Source: Candidatus Epulonipiscium sp. (GTDB lineage: Bacteria; Bacillota_A; Clostridia; Lachnospirales; Cellulosilyticaceae). From it: DNA of 6,039 bases. The DNA is taken from contig DUUM01000294.1 of NCBI GenBank assembly GCA_012841565.1, positions 1-6,039 of the forward strand, given 5' to 3'. Of this stretch, positions 1-5,892 are shown piece after piece. Under the pieces are notes generated by a model, which did no database searches, was not told where the DNA came from, and was given only the letters and a program-made list of their open reading frames with translations. Every line of letters starts with the position of its first letter. Positions within the stretch are counted from its first letter, which is position 1. The translations under genes were made by a program, and so were the position numbers.

Positions 1-1832
1 CTTTTATTCTTTGAGTCAACTTCCACATACAAAGTTGCATTGGGCTTATATAAAATATAAAGTGACCTAGGACTTGTATATGTATATTGAAAAAAAGGTA
101 TAGATGGTTTTAAATCTTCTGATTTGTAACTGAAAGAGACTTTGTATATTTTATCTGGAGAACCATTGCTTTTAACAGATCCAAAAAATACATTTTTCTG
201 ATCTTCGGAAGCAAACAAAAGTTTATTTGTATTCCGACTTAAGTCAAATTTATCATAGCTCATTGTGGGGACTCCATTCTTATACTCAACCCCGTTCTTA
301 AGAGTATTAAACCAATCGTTGTAATGTGTTCTTAAGTAAGCAGCCCATTGACCATCACTTTTTTTAATATCCGCCTCAAATGAAGCTGTATATTTTTCCT
401 CATCAACATCATTTTCTAGATTGTCGAGTAGCTGGGTTATTTTACCAAGTTCTGTTTTACCATTCATAATAGTATAAGGCAATCTTTTTTCTGCATCTAT
501 ATAGGTATCTATAATTCTAAGGCTCGCATAAGGATCTTCAGCCACCAATAAATCAAAAGTGTCTTTACCAACGACTTCTTTGCCAATCAGTTGTGATAGA
601 TTTACCCGATTTGGCTTAGGAGGAATGACAAAGATGCGTTTGCAATGGTCTTTATTTTTATTAATCTCTTCCAACATGAGCTCTCCATAAAGGAGATCAC
701 TCTGCTCCTCTTTTAAAATACCACCATCATTTTCTGATCCACCCAACAGTGTTGCTGTAATTTTATACTTATCTCCTTCTGGCTCAAACGTACATCTATA
801 GAAGGAGCTTGCCTGGTCATCTTCATGCGGGGTTGTCTTTACGCGCATTTTCCATCTCACATTGTCATTACCATCCAGTATTTTTTCATCATCAGAGTTA
901 TCAAGTGTAACATACATCACGACAGTGCTTTCCTCTGAACATGCTGTTCTTCTTGTATGGTGTATATTAAACTGAATGCCATCGGGAAAGAAAATCACAT
1001 TTGAAACAGGTTTTCCCCATGTATAACCGTCATTACCTAGTTTTTTTACTACTCTAAAGTTCAGGCCTCTGCCAAGCCACTCGAAATATTTTGTATCTTT
1101 ATCTGATTTTGCTCCTGCAATTTTTTCATAGGTAAGATTGATATCTCGACCAGGAGAAAAACTGACACCTTTTATTGTTCTAGGATTAGCCCATTGATCG
1201 TCTGACTGAAGGGTGACCTGAAGTTCAAACTCGTTTTTCTCACTTTTATAAAACTTATTTGTTTTTAATGTTAACACACCGGATGCAGCAGAATAACGCG
1301 TTGGAAGTGCAGCGGATAAATCCACAGGGTCGTCGATAAAAATAGTGGTAGTCATGGTGTACCCTTCTCTGTTGCCGCTCAAATTAAAATTATTGCTACA
1401 TGGGTCGCTTGCACTATAAGCTTTTCTTATAGTGCCCTGCTTTATTTTCAACTCAAATTCTTCGTTTATATTTGTATCGTGCGGCATGAACTCTGTGCGA
1501 GTTTTAACCGATATCCTATCTACTTTCTTTTTTCCATTTTGTTCGGTAACGAATACTGTATTTTGTAGAAAAAAGTTATTATCAAAATATAACTCTTTTT
1601 TTAAACTATCTGGGTCTGTAATTTTCACCTCTAAAAAAGGTTCTGTGGCTAAAGAATCTAATAAACCAATATGCGCATAACCAAATAATGGTTTAGGATT
1701 AGAACTACTACAATCACTGAAAGGATCAAAATATTGCTTAACGCCTATAGCGTAAGCCCCTTGCGTTTGTGCATAAGCTTGTTTGCTTACAAACACCAGT
1801 AAAATTAATAGAAGAAGTAGAGGTGATTTCAT
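1..1832 (-). CDS. Large secreted protein of unknown family (N-terminal 610 codons, 3' end outside the window)
   Basis: The minus strand is open from an ATG at 1832 to the left edge with no stop, giving 610 codons plus two bases, so the gene is partial at its C-terminus. The N-terminus is a classic Sec signal peptide: a Lys at position 3, an uninterrupted Leu/Ile/Val core at about 5-15, and an A-Y-A|Q cleavage site near residue 21. There is no lipobox cysteine, so the product should be periplasmic, outer-membrane or secreted. The mature part is polar, rich in Lys, Asp, Asn, Thr and aromatics in alternating patterns that suggest beta structure, with scattered cysteines at about 41, 145, 298, 347 and 397. 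I recognise no domain. No in-frame ATG lies just upstream and no clear Shine-Dalgarno is visible, which is common in Bacteroidota. It begins 157 nt after the preceding gene's stop, beyond a hairpin, so it may have its own promoter. The reading frame is solid; the function is unknown. Confidence 0.88.
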   Translation of the reverse strand, partial: MKSPLLLLLILLVFVSKQAYAQTQGAYAIGVKQYFDPFSDCSSSNPKPLFGYAHIGLLDSLATEPFLEVKITDPDSLKKELYFDNNFFLQNTVFVTEQNGKKKVDRISVKTRTEFMPHDTNINEEFELKIKQGTIRKAYSASDPCSNNFNLSGNREGYTMTTTIFIDDPVDLSAALPTRYSAASGVLTLKTNKFYKSEKNEFELQVTLQSDDQWANPRTIKGVSFSPGRDINLTYEKIAGAKSDKDTKYFEWLGRGLNFRVVKKLGNDGYTWGKPVSNVIFFPDGIQFNIHHTRRTACSEESTVVMYVTLDNSDDEKILDGNDNVRWKMRVKTTPHEDDQASSFYRCTFEPEGDKYKITATLLGGSENDGGILKEEQSDLLYGELMLEEINKNKDHCKRIFVIPPKPNRVNLSQLIGKEVVGKDTFDLLVAEDPYASLRIIDTYIDAEKRLPYTIMNGKTELGKITQLLDNLENDVDEEKYTASFEADIKKSDGQWAAYLRTHYNDWFNTLKNGVEYKNGVPTMSYDKFDLSRNTNKLLFASEDQKNVFFGSVKSNGSPDKIYKVSFSYKSEDLKPSIPFFQYTYTSPRSLYILYKPNATLYVEVDSKNK

Positions 1833-1950
1833 AGGTAGAGTTTTAGTCTTTGGAGAGATCTTATATGGGTGATTTATTCTAAGCTCTTAGCGACCGACCT
1901 TATTTTGTAAAGAGTGTTTAATCTATTAGTGGAGGTGGGTAGTTGGGTAG

Positions 1951-1979
1951 TATCAGCCTCACCTAAGGTAAGGCTGATA
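1951..1979 (-). terminator. Hairpin after the FISUMP lipoprotein gene, probable terminator
   Basis: The arms TATCAGCCT (1951-1959) and AGGCTGATA (1971-1979) are exact inverted repeats, and ACCT/AGGT continues the stem inward. The single C/A mismatch between the two blocks (1960/1970) becomes a U-G wobble only in minus-strand RNA, so the structure is continuous for the transcript of the gene ending at 1990, 10 nt upstream. No U-tract follows on the minus strand; the flank on the plus-strand side (1980-1995) is more T-rich. Hairpin formation is well supported. Termination is inferred from its position. Confidence 0.6.
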
Positions 1980-1989
1980 ACTTATTGTT

Positions 1990-3387
1990 TTATTCGGCAT
2001 CTTGAACGCAGCGGATTACTCCTCTTGCCTCCCATGCATGAAAAACACCATCCGAATCAGCAGACAATACTATTGTAAAGGATGAAAAACCAAAAATTGT
2101 TTCATTAGCCACTAATATTGCTGTGCAAAGACCATCTAACTTATCTGTATAGCGTGCATATTGTTCCACATAGGTTTTTGAATTATATATTTTGTAAGTT
2201 GCTCCATGAATGCTGGGTTTGAGATTAAAAAACAAAGATTTCCCATTGGCATTTGTACCATCTTTTTTTACTCCCCATCCTTCTTCAGATTTAAGAATAT
2301 TTGCCACTTTTTTATCCTCTCCAAAGGTTTTGTATATAGACAATTCATCTTCAATACCTATATATCTTTCCAATTTCTCCCAATCATCATAATTAGGAAT
2401 ATGAAAACCCTCAGGACACATACCCTTATTCTCATTAAGTGTATATGTATCGTACTCCCCTAATTTATATATATACTCATCAAAAGAGTGCTCACCATCG
2501 CTCCAGCCACGGTTATTTAATATATCATCACCTATCTCAACACCATTATTAAAGTGGGTAGTACGAAGATTGGATGATAACCACACTTGATCACCCATTT
2601 TAATTGGCACATACGTGTTATAATCCGCATCGTGCACAAAACCTTTTGTTAGTGGTTGGGCTTTAAAGGTTTGTCCTTCGGTAACCTGGTCGCTAACACC
2701 ATAGGCTTTTACGGTAAATTCATATACTTGTGGTTCGGGGCTGCCCCCCACAGAACCCCAACCATTAAAACCTTCAATGTGGCACTGTTGCTTTCCTGCT
2801 TCCACTTTAATGGGTTGTTCTACACCTGCTAAGGCAGGCTCAAAGGTAATTTCTACATATTCAATATTTGGTGAGTCTTCCCAGGTAATATCCATAAAGG
2901 CCGAACCTTCGTAATCATCGGGCCAATAGGTAAAAGAGCTTGCTTTACCTTTTAAGTTACTTATGGGGGTAATATAGGTTGAAAAGCTAAAGACTTCACT
3001 TTCTACACTCTCTTCTGTTGCTTCATTGTTTTTATCTAAGCGAGTGGCTTTCACTTTCCAATAGTACTTTTTATTAAATTCAAAGGAATAGACACTTTTG
3101 TGCAAGTTCACAACGCGACTTTCCTTAGCGATACCAGAAGCAATCCAATTACTATTGTCATCCGATAAATACAAAGTATAGGAAATGCCACTTTGTTTTT
3201 CTTTCCAAATAAAATATATGTTATCTATTAAACCATCCTCAGTAAGTGCAATGTTTTTCAAAACAACTCCATTTTCAGGAGTTTCCAGCGTGGGAACCAT
3301 GATTGGCTCTATTACATCTTCTTTTTCGCATGCTGTAAATACAGCTAAAGCCATAACGGTGATGGCCAGTAGTTTTTTAATGTTCAT
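1990..3387 (-). CDS. Surface-type lipoprotein with fibronectin-III-like regions and C-terminal FISUMP domain
   Basis: A 465-aa lipoprotein. Residues 1-19 are a lipoprotein signal peptide ending in V-F-T-A before Cys20. The following E-K-E-D fits the Bacteroidota lipoprotein export signal (X-K-[DE]-[DE]), predicting an outer-membrane, outward-facing position. Residues about 33-137 look like a fibronectin-III-type beta-sandwich (W61, the 'YTLYLSDD' strand, 'KKYYWKVKA'). Residues about 140-244 form a second, less typical beta-sandwich region. Residues about 250-463 match the FISUMP (Fibrobacter succinogenes major paralogous) domain: 'GDQVWLSSNLRT', 'GMCPEGFHIPNYDDWEKLE' (a variant of the usual CP-GWH-P-EW block) and the C-terminal 'RGVIRCVQDAE'. 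Cys324 and Cys460 occupy the usual conserved cysteine positions. FISUMP proteins are secreted or surface proteins without an established biochemical role; binding or adhesion is inferred. The signal-peptide DNA is identical to that of the next gene upstream. Only one plausible ATG exists, preceded by an A-rich leader. Confidence 0.93.
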   Translation of the reverse strand: MNIKKLLAITVMALAVFTACEKEDVIEPIMVPTLETPENGVVLKNIALTEDGLIDNIYFIWKEKQSGISYTLYLSDDNSNWIASGIAKESRVVNLHKSVYSFEFNKKYYWKVKATRLDKNNEATEESVESEVFSFSTYITPISNLKGKASSFTYWPDDYEGSAFMDITWEDSPNIEYVEITFEPALAGVEQPIKVEAGKQQCHIEGFNGWGSVGGSPEPQVYEFTVKAYGVSDQVTEGQTFKAQPLTKGFVHDADYNTYVPIKMGDQVWLSSNLRTTHFNNGVEIGDDILNNRGWSDGEHSFDEYIYKLGEYDTYTLNENKGMCPEGFHIPNYDDWEKLERYIGIEDELSIYKTFGEDKKVANILKSEEGWGVKKDGTNANGKSLFFNLKPSIHGATYKIYNSKTYVEQYARYTDKLDGLCTAILVANETIFGFSSFTIVLSADSDGVFHAWEARGVIRCVQDAE

Positions 3388-3417
3388 TTGTTGTGTTGTT
3401 TAATTGTTTTTTATTTT
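3320..3417 (-). repeat. Shared lipoprotein leader repeat, copy 1 (5' leader plus signal-peptide codons)
   Basis: Positions 3320-3387 (start codon through the second base of codon 23) are identical, base for base, to 5716-5783 in the neighbouring lipoprotein gene. The preceding 30 bp of leader (3388-3417) match 5784-5813 at 23 positions without gaps. Downstream, identity stops abruptly: codons 23 and 24 already differ by synonymous changes (GAA/GAG, GAT/GAC), and then the proteins are unrelated. Confidence 0.95.
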
Positions 3418-3471
3418 AACGTGATATGAAGCCATTCGCTTAGCCTTGGTGATACTAACTTGCCACTTGTG

Positions 3472-3488
3472 CTTTACGTAAAGTTTAC
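3472..3488. promoter_or_regulatory. Nested palindrome, possible operator
   Basis: CTTTACGTAAAG (3472-3483) is a perfect 12-bp palindrome. It overlaps a second symmetric sequence, GTAAAGTTTAC (3478-3488). It lies 85-101 bp upstream of the FISUMP lipoprotein start and 15 bp before the small forward ORF, so it could be a regulator-binding site for either. AT-rich DNA produces short palindromes by chance, so this is a weak call. Confidence 0.2.
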
Positions 3489-3502
3489 AAAATCGATTCA
3501 TT

Positions 3503-3640
3503 ATGATGAGCAAAATATTTATGCTTTTTACTTATTTGAGTGGCTCACTGGTAATTACTCAACAAGCACAAGCTGTAATAATCAAAGGGGTAGTAGTGCA
3601 ATTAACTGTTAACTTGGTGGTAAAAAATTATAACCAATAG
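3503..3640 (+). CDS. Doubtful small ORF, 45 aa, signal-peptide-like
   Basis: This forward-strand frame has two consecutive ATGs (3503 and 3506) and ends with TAG at 3638-3640. The product starts with M-M-S-K-I, followed by a moderately hydrophobic segment and 'QQAQA' at 20-24, which resembles a Sec signal peptide with an A-Q-A cleavage site. The remaining 21 residues are Val/Ile-rich and end in 'VVKNYNQ'. It is the only forward-strand candidate gene between genes transcribed the other way. I see no clear ribosome binding site or promoter and recognise no family. It could be a secreted micropeptide, the remnant of a decayed exported protein, or chance. Confidence 0.22.
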   Translation: MMSKIFMLFTYLSGSLVITQQAQAVIIKGVVVQLTVNLVVKNYNQ

Positions 3641-3712
3641 AGAATAACTTATCCATTTTCTGAAAGCATCTGCGCTGAACACTTACTCTGTTTGCCGCAG
3701 ACAAGTGTGTAT

Positions 3713-3745
3713 GGGATGTTGAGTTATATCACAACCGGGATGTTG
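3713..3745. repeat. GGGATGTTG direct repeat pair, 24 bp apart
   Basis: The 9-mer GGGATGTTG occurs at 3713-3721 and 3737-3745. Between them CAAC (3732-3735) can pair with the GTTG of either copy, giving two mutually exclusive small stems. It lies in non-coding DNA about 50 bp from the dual-hairpin repeat. Function unknown. Confidence 0.4.
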
Positions 3746-3796
3746 CTGTTTTATCGAACTGAGGTTCCATTTTCACGGAAATGATGACGTCTCGGC

Positions 3797-3858
3797 GTTA
3801 TGCGGTCTCTCGCTCAGTGAAGCGTCTTGCTTCGTTGTTTCTTTAAGGTCTCTGGCCT
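3797..3858. repeat. Dual-hairpin repeat, copy 1
   Basis: Two adjacent inverted repeats are present: GAAGC/GCTTC (3819-3833) and AGGTC/GGCCT (3846-3858, with one G-U pair). The element aligns in the same orientation with 5825-5892. In the first 39 positions, from GTTATGCG to TTCGT, 26 match. Most differences fall inside the hairpin stem and loop, yet both copies still pair, so the structure is kept while the sequence drifts. It resembles REP- or MITE-type palindromic elements in design. No open reading frame or transposase accompanies it. Confidence 0.6.
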
Positions 3859-4027
3859 ATTTATTAAACGGTTTTCTAGGTAGTGCTTATTAATATACGT
3901 CTAAGAGTATAAGCTGTTTTATGACATAATTAACGAAGCTGCAGTACCTTCGCTGATACCTATATCCCCACGCATTCCTTTAAAATTCAGTTTTATTTAA
4001 AAATGATTGATGTGCTTTTTATTAATT

Positions 4028-4051
4028 ACCACACGTGCGAGCACGTGTGGT
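4028..4051 (-). terminator. Perfect 11-bp hairpin after the IPT/TIG lipoprotein gene
   Basis: ACCACACGTGC (4028-4038) and GCACGTGTGGT (4041-4051) are exact reverse complements separated by two bases, forming a very stable GC-rich stem in an AT-rich region, 25 nt past the stop codon of the upstream lipoprotein gene. Each arm contains the palindrome CACGTG. No U-run follows on either strand, so it may act as a terminator, a 3'-end stabilising structure, or a protein-binding palindrome. Position favours a 3'-end role. Confidence 0.6.
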
Positions 4052-4076
4052 GGAGATATGTTAAAAAGTTATTTTA

Positions 4077-5783
4077 TTATTCATTTATCTGTAAGTTGTA
4101 ATATTGATTACTACCAATACTATCAAATCCCCAAATAAAAACATCGAAGTTGCCAGTTTTAAAATCAGATGGAATAGTTAGTTCATAGGTTTCATCATCG
4201 ATTCGCACTCCTGTTATACTTTTAGTAGCGCTTACACCGTCCATAAAACCCACATAAGATATTCCTTCTTCAAAGTTTTTACCATAAATGGTGAGTTTCT
4301 CGCCTCGTTGTACAGTTTTTTTATCTACACCACTTATTATAAGGTCGGTGGTTGTATTTTGTGTAACAGCAATGGTGGTAGTTGAAGTAACTTCGCCACC
4401 CTGACTTTTTACTTTAATAAAATAATCGCCAGTAGGTATTAAATGAGGTACCGCAGCTTTAATTCTATAATCATTTTCTGATTTTAAATAGGGAGCATAG
4501 GAAGTTCCTTGGCTATTTACAAAGTACACTTCATTCGCTTCTTCATTAAAATAATCCCCATTAATAGTTAATATATTATTTCCCTCAAAGCTATCAAAAG
4601 AGGTACTCATACTGCTAATTGTTGGTGCAGGCGGAACAATGGTTACTTTACCCATATCAAACTCGGTATCTCTTACTTTCATAACCAATTTGTATTCTCC
4701 TACAGTAAAACTACTATATGAAGGTAATTCAAATACTACTTCGGTTTTAGTTTGTGATTCTGCGTTTAGTATAAAACTGCCGCTTTCATTTGATGCAGTT
4801 ACAGTACACTTCGTTAAGTTGGTTCCAGTAATGGTTAATTCGCTGCCTTTTCCGTATTGGGTAATTGAAAGTGGATGAACTGTTGCTGCAGGAGCATCTT
4901 CAACCTTTACATTAACCTTGTAAGTGCGCGTAGTTGCATCCTCGGCCGTGACGGTATATTCTTTTTCTACTTTAAAGCTTTGCGATGTATTATTTGAGGG
5001 TTTTACTGTAGCATTATCCGAAATTGTGAGTGTAGGCGTCATGTCGTAAATATCAAATTCGGCATCCCACGGAATAACTGCTTTAATAGTATTTGTTGAA
5101 TTGTCTATAACGCACTCTATTGCAGGCGAAAATTGTCCAAATACAAAACTCAAAATATTATTTTCTGTACTTTGTGCTTTATTTATGGTAACCTGATAGC
5201 TTTTTGTGTGTCCGTCACTATTAGTTACCGTATATATTACCGTTTCAGTAAAATTAACTTCTACTGCTGAATTGCGGTTTACGGAGGCTCCTTCAGATAT
5301 AGTTAGTACTGGTTTTAAGTTACTTATTTCTGCCGTATGTGGTAAGGTTAAAGTAATGGTTTTTTCTTCCTGATTGATATCTCCTTGCATACCATCTACA
5401 GTGAAACCTAAAATATCGGCATTTTTAATATTTGCTACCGTTACCGACACTTTGTAAGTTGCAGTGCTGCCATCTTCTGCGCTTACCATATAGGTAACTG
5501 GCGATGTAAAGTCCTGAACCACTCCTGAGTTGGGTTTAACCGTTGCTTTATCAGAAATAACAAGCTCGGTTATTAATGAACTTACATCAGTAGAATAGGG
5601 TACTTCAACATCAATTATAGAAGATTCTTGGTGAATGGTTCCTTCAATTTTTTTTGAATCGCTAACAATGAAAAATTCCTTCATTTGTTTTTCGGAACTT
5701 TTAATTACTTCGTCCTCTTTTTCGCATGCTGTAAATACAGCTAAAGCCATAACGGTGATGGCCAGTAGTTTTTTAATGTTCAT
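4077..5783 (-). CDS. Surface-type lipoprotein with three beta-sandwich repeats and three IPT/TIG-like domains
   Basis: A 568-aa lipoprotein. The signal peptide (1-19), Cys20 and the export-signal-like E-K-E-D (21-24) predict a surface-exposed outer-membrane lipoprotein. Residues about 33-118, 121-203 and 207-296 are three related segments, each with a 'LxISxxAxVxxNS' turn followed by 'YTVTAEDGxxxTYKVxV', as in DUF5018/cadherin-like beta-sandwich repeats of Bacteroidota. Residues about 300-384, 386-475 and 479-567 are IPT/TIG-like immunoglobulin folds, with hallmark 'GxxLTIxGxxF' strands (for example at 315-323 and 494-504). The protein is built of binding modules; no catalytic site is visible. 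Ligand binding or adhesion at the cell surface is inferred. An upstream in-frame ATG (5834) would add 17 polar residues before the signal peptide and place coding sequence in the repeat region. The internal ATG at 5783 matches the start of the paralogous leader and is preferred. Confidence 0.93.
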   Translation of the reverse strand: MNIKKLLAITVMALAVFTACEKEDEVIKSSEKQMKEFFIVSDSKKIEGTIHQESSIIDVEVPYSTDVSSLITELVISDKATVKPNSGVVQDFTSPVTYMVSAEDGSTATYKVSVTVANIKNADILGFTVDGMQGDINQEEKTITLTLPHTAEISNLKPVLTISEGASVNRNSAVEVNFTETVIYTVTNSDGHTKSYQVTINKAQSTENNILSFVFGQFSPAIECVIDNSTNTIKAVIPWDAEFDIYDMTPTLTISDNATVKPSNNTSQSFKVEKEYTVTAEDATTRTYKVNVKVEDAPAATVHPLSITQYGKGSELTITGTNLTKCTVTASNESGSFILNAESQTKTEVVFELPSYSSFTVGEYKLVMKVRDTEFDMGKVTIVPPAPTISSMSTSFDSFEGNNILTINGDYFNEEANEVYFVNSQGTSYAPYLKSENDYRIKAAVPHLIPTGDYFIKVKSQGGEVTSTTTIAVTQNTTTDLIISGVDKKTVQRGEKLTIYGKNFEEGISYVGFMDGVSATKSITGVRIDDETYELTIPSDFKTGNFDVFIWGFDSIGSNQYYNLQINE

Positions 5784-5813
5784 CTGATGTATAGTTAAAT
5801 TGTTTTTGTTTTT
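5716..5813 (-). repeat. Shared lipoprotein leader repeat, copy 2 (5' leader plus signal-peptide codons)
   Basis: 5716-5783 is identical to 3320-3387 across 68 bp, including all third codon positions. The adjoining 30-bp leader 5784-5813 matches 3388-3417 at 23 positions and keeps the A-rich AAACAATT-type sequence before the ATG. This supports 5783 as the true start of the gene and identifies the leader and signal peptide as a unit shared between otherwise unrelated genes. Confidence 0.95.
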
Positions 5814-5824
5814 ATGAAGTTGAT

Positions 5825-5892
5825 GTTGTGCCACCCTTCGCTCGGTGAAGTTTGCAACTTCGTCGTTTTAACCTTTGTAGTCTCCAGACTAC
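5825..5892. repeat. Dual-hairpin repeat, copy 2
   Basis: It contains two perfect inverted repeats, GAAGTT/AACTTC (5847-5861, 3-nt loop) and GTAGTCT/AGACTAC (5877-5892, 2-nt spacer), and aligns with 3797-3858 in the same orientation. It begins 42 bp upstream of the IPT/TIG lipoprotein ATG, so it may lie within or next to that gene's promoter or 5' untranslated region. The two hairpins are more perfect here than in copy 1, suggesting this copy is less decayed. Confidence 0.65.

Larger units (their letters stand above)
3388..4076. other. 689-bp intergenic region between the two lipoprotein genes
   Basis: No convincing large gene is present on either strand. From left to right it holds the AT-rich leader of the FISUMP gene (3388-3417), a nested palindrome (3472-3488), a 45-codon forward ORF of doubtful status (3503-3640), a 9-bp direct repeat (3713-3745), a diverged dual-hairpin repeat (3797-3858), a weak CGAAG...CTTCG hairpin (3934-3952) and the strong hairpin 4028-4051. 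I found no exact match to the Bacteroidota promoter pair TTG / TAnnTTTG upstream of the gene starting at 3387. The gap is much longer than the 157-bp spacing on the other side of that gene, which is consistent with a lost gene or insertion, but no recognisable remnant is seen. Confidence 0.7.

Noticed and set aside
1432..1680. Forward open frame opposite the secreted protein gene
   Set aside because: It lies wholly antisense to a 610-codon open frame with a clear signal peptide. Its composition (Phe/Ser-rich) is that of a complement shadow.
1833..1950. Bacteroidota promoter (TTG / TAnnTTTG) for the large secreted protein
   Set aside because: No exact TAnnTTTG was found on the minus strand here. 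The CTAAG/CTTAG inverted repeat at 1879-1890 is too short to call an operator.
2206..2463. Forward open frames opposite the FISUMP gene (also 3185-3403)
   Set aside because: They are antisense to a well-supported lipoprotein gene and have no recognisable protein features. The frame at 3185-3403 simply runs through the complement of the signal-peptide region.
3425..3450. A further copy of the dual-hairpin repeat near GCCATTCGCT...GGTGA
   Set aside because: Only short scattered matches to copy 2 are present and neither hairpin is retained.
3797..3880. Integron attC-type recombination site
   Set aside because: The region has paired palindromes, but I cannot find the paired RYYYAAC / GTTRRRY core sites in the right places, and no integrase is present.
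3388..4076. CRISPR array, tRNA or insertion sequence in the long gap
   Set aside because: There are no regularly spaced identical repeats, no cloverleaf-like sequence, no terminal inverted repeats bracketing an ORF, and no transposase-like frame.
4639..4878. Forward open frame opposite the IPT/TIG gene
   Set aside because: It is antisense to strongly recognisable IPT domains and has no independent support.
5784..5834. N-terminal extension of the IPT/TIG lipoprotein to an ATG at 5834 (17 extra residues starting MAQHQ)
   Set aside because: The extension is polar, would bury the signal peptide, overlaps the dual-hairpin repeat, and corresponds to non-coding leader in the paralogous gene. The ATG at 5783 is the natural start.
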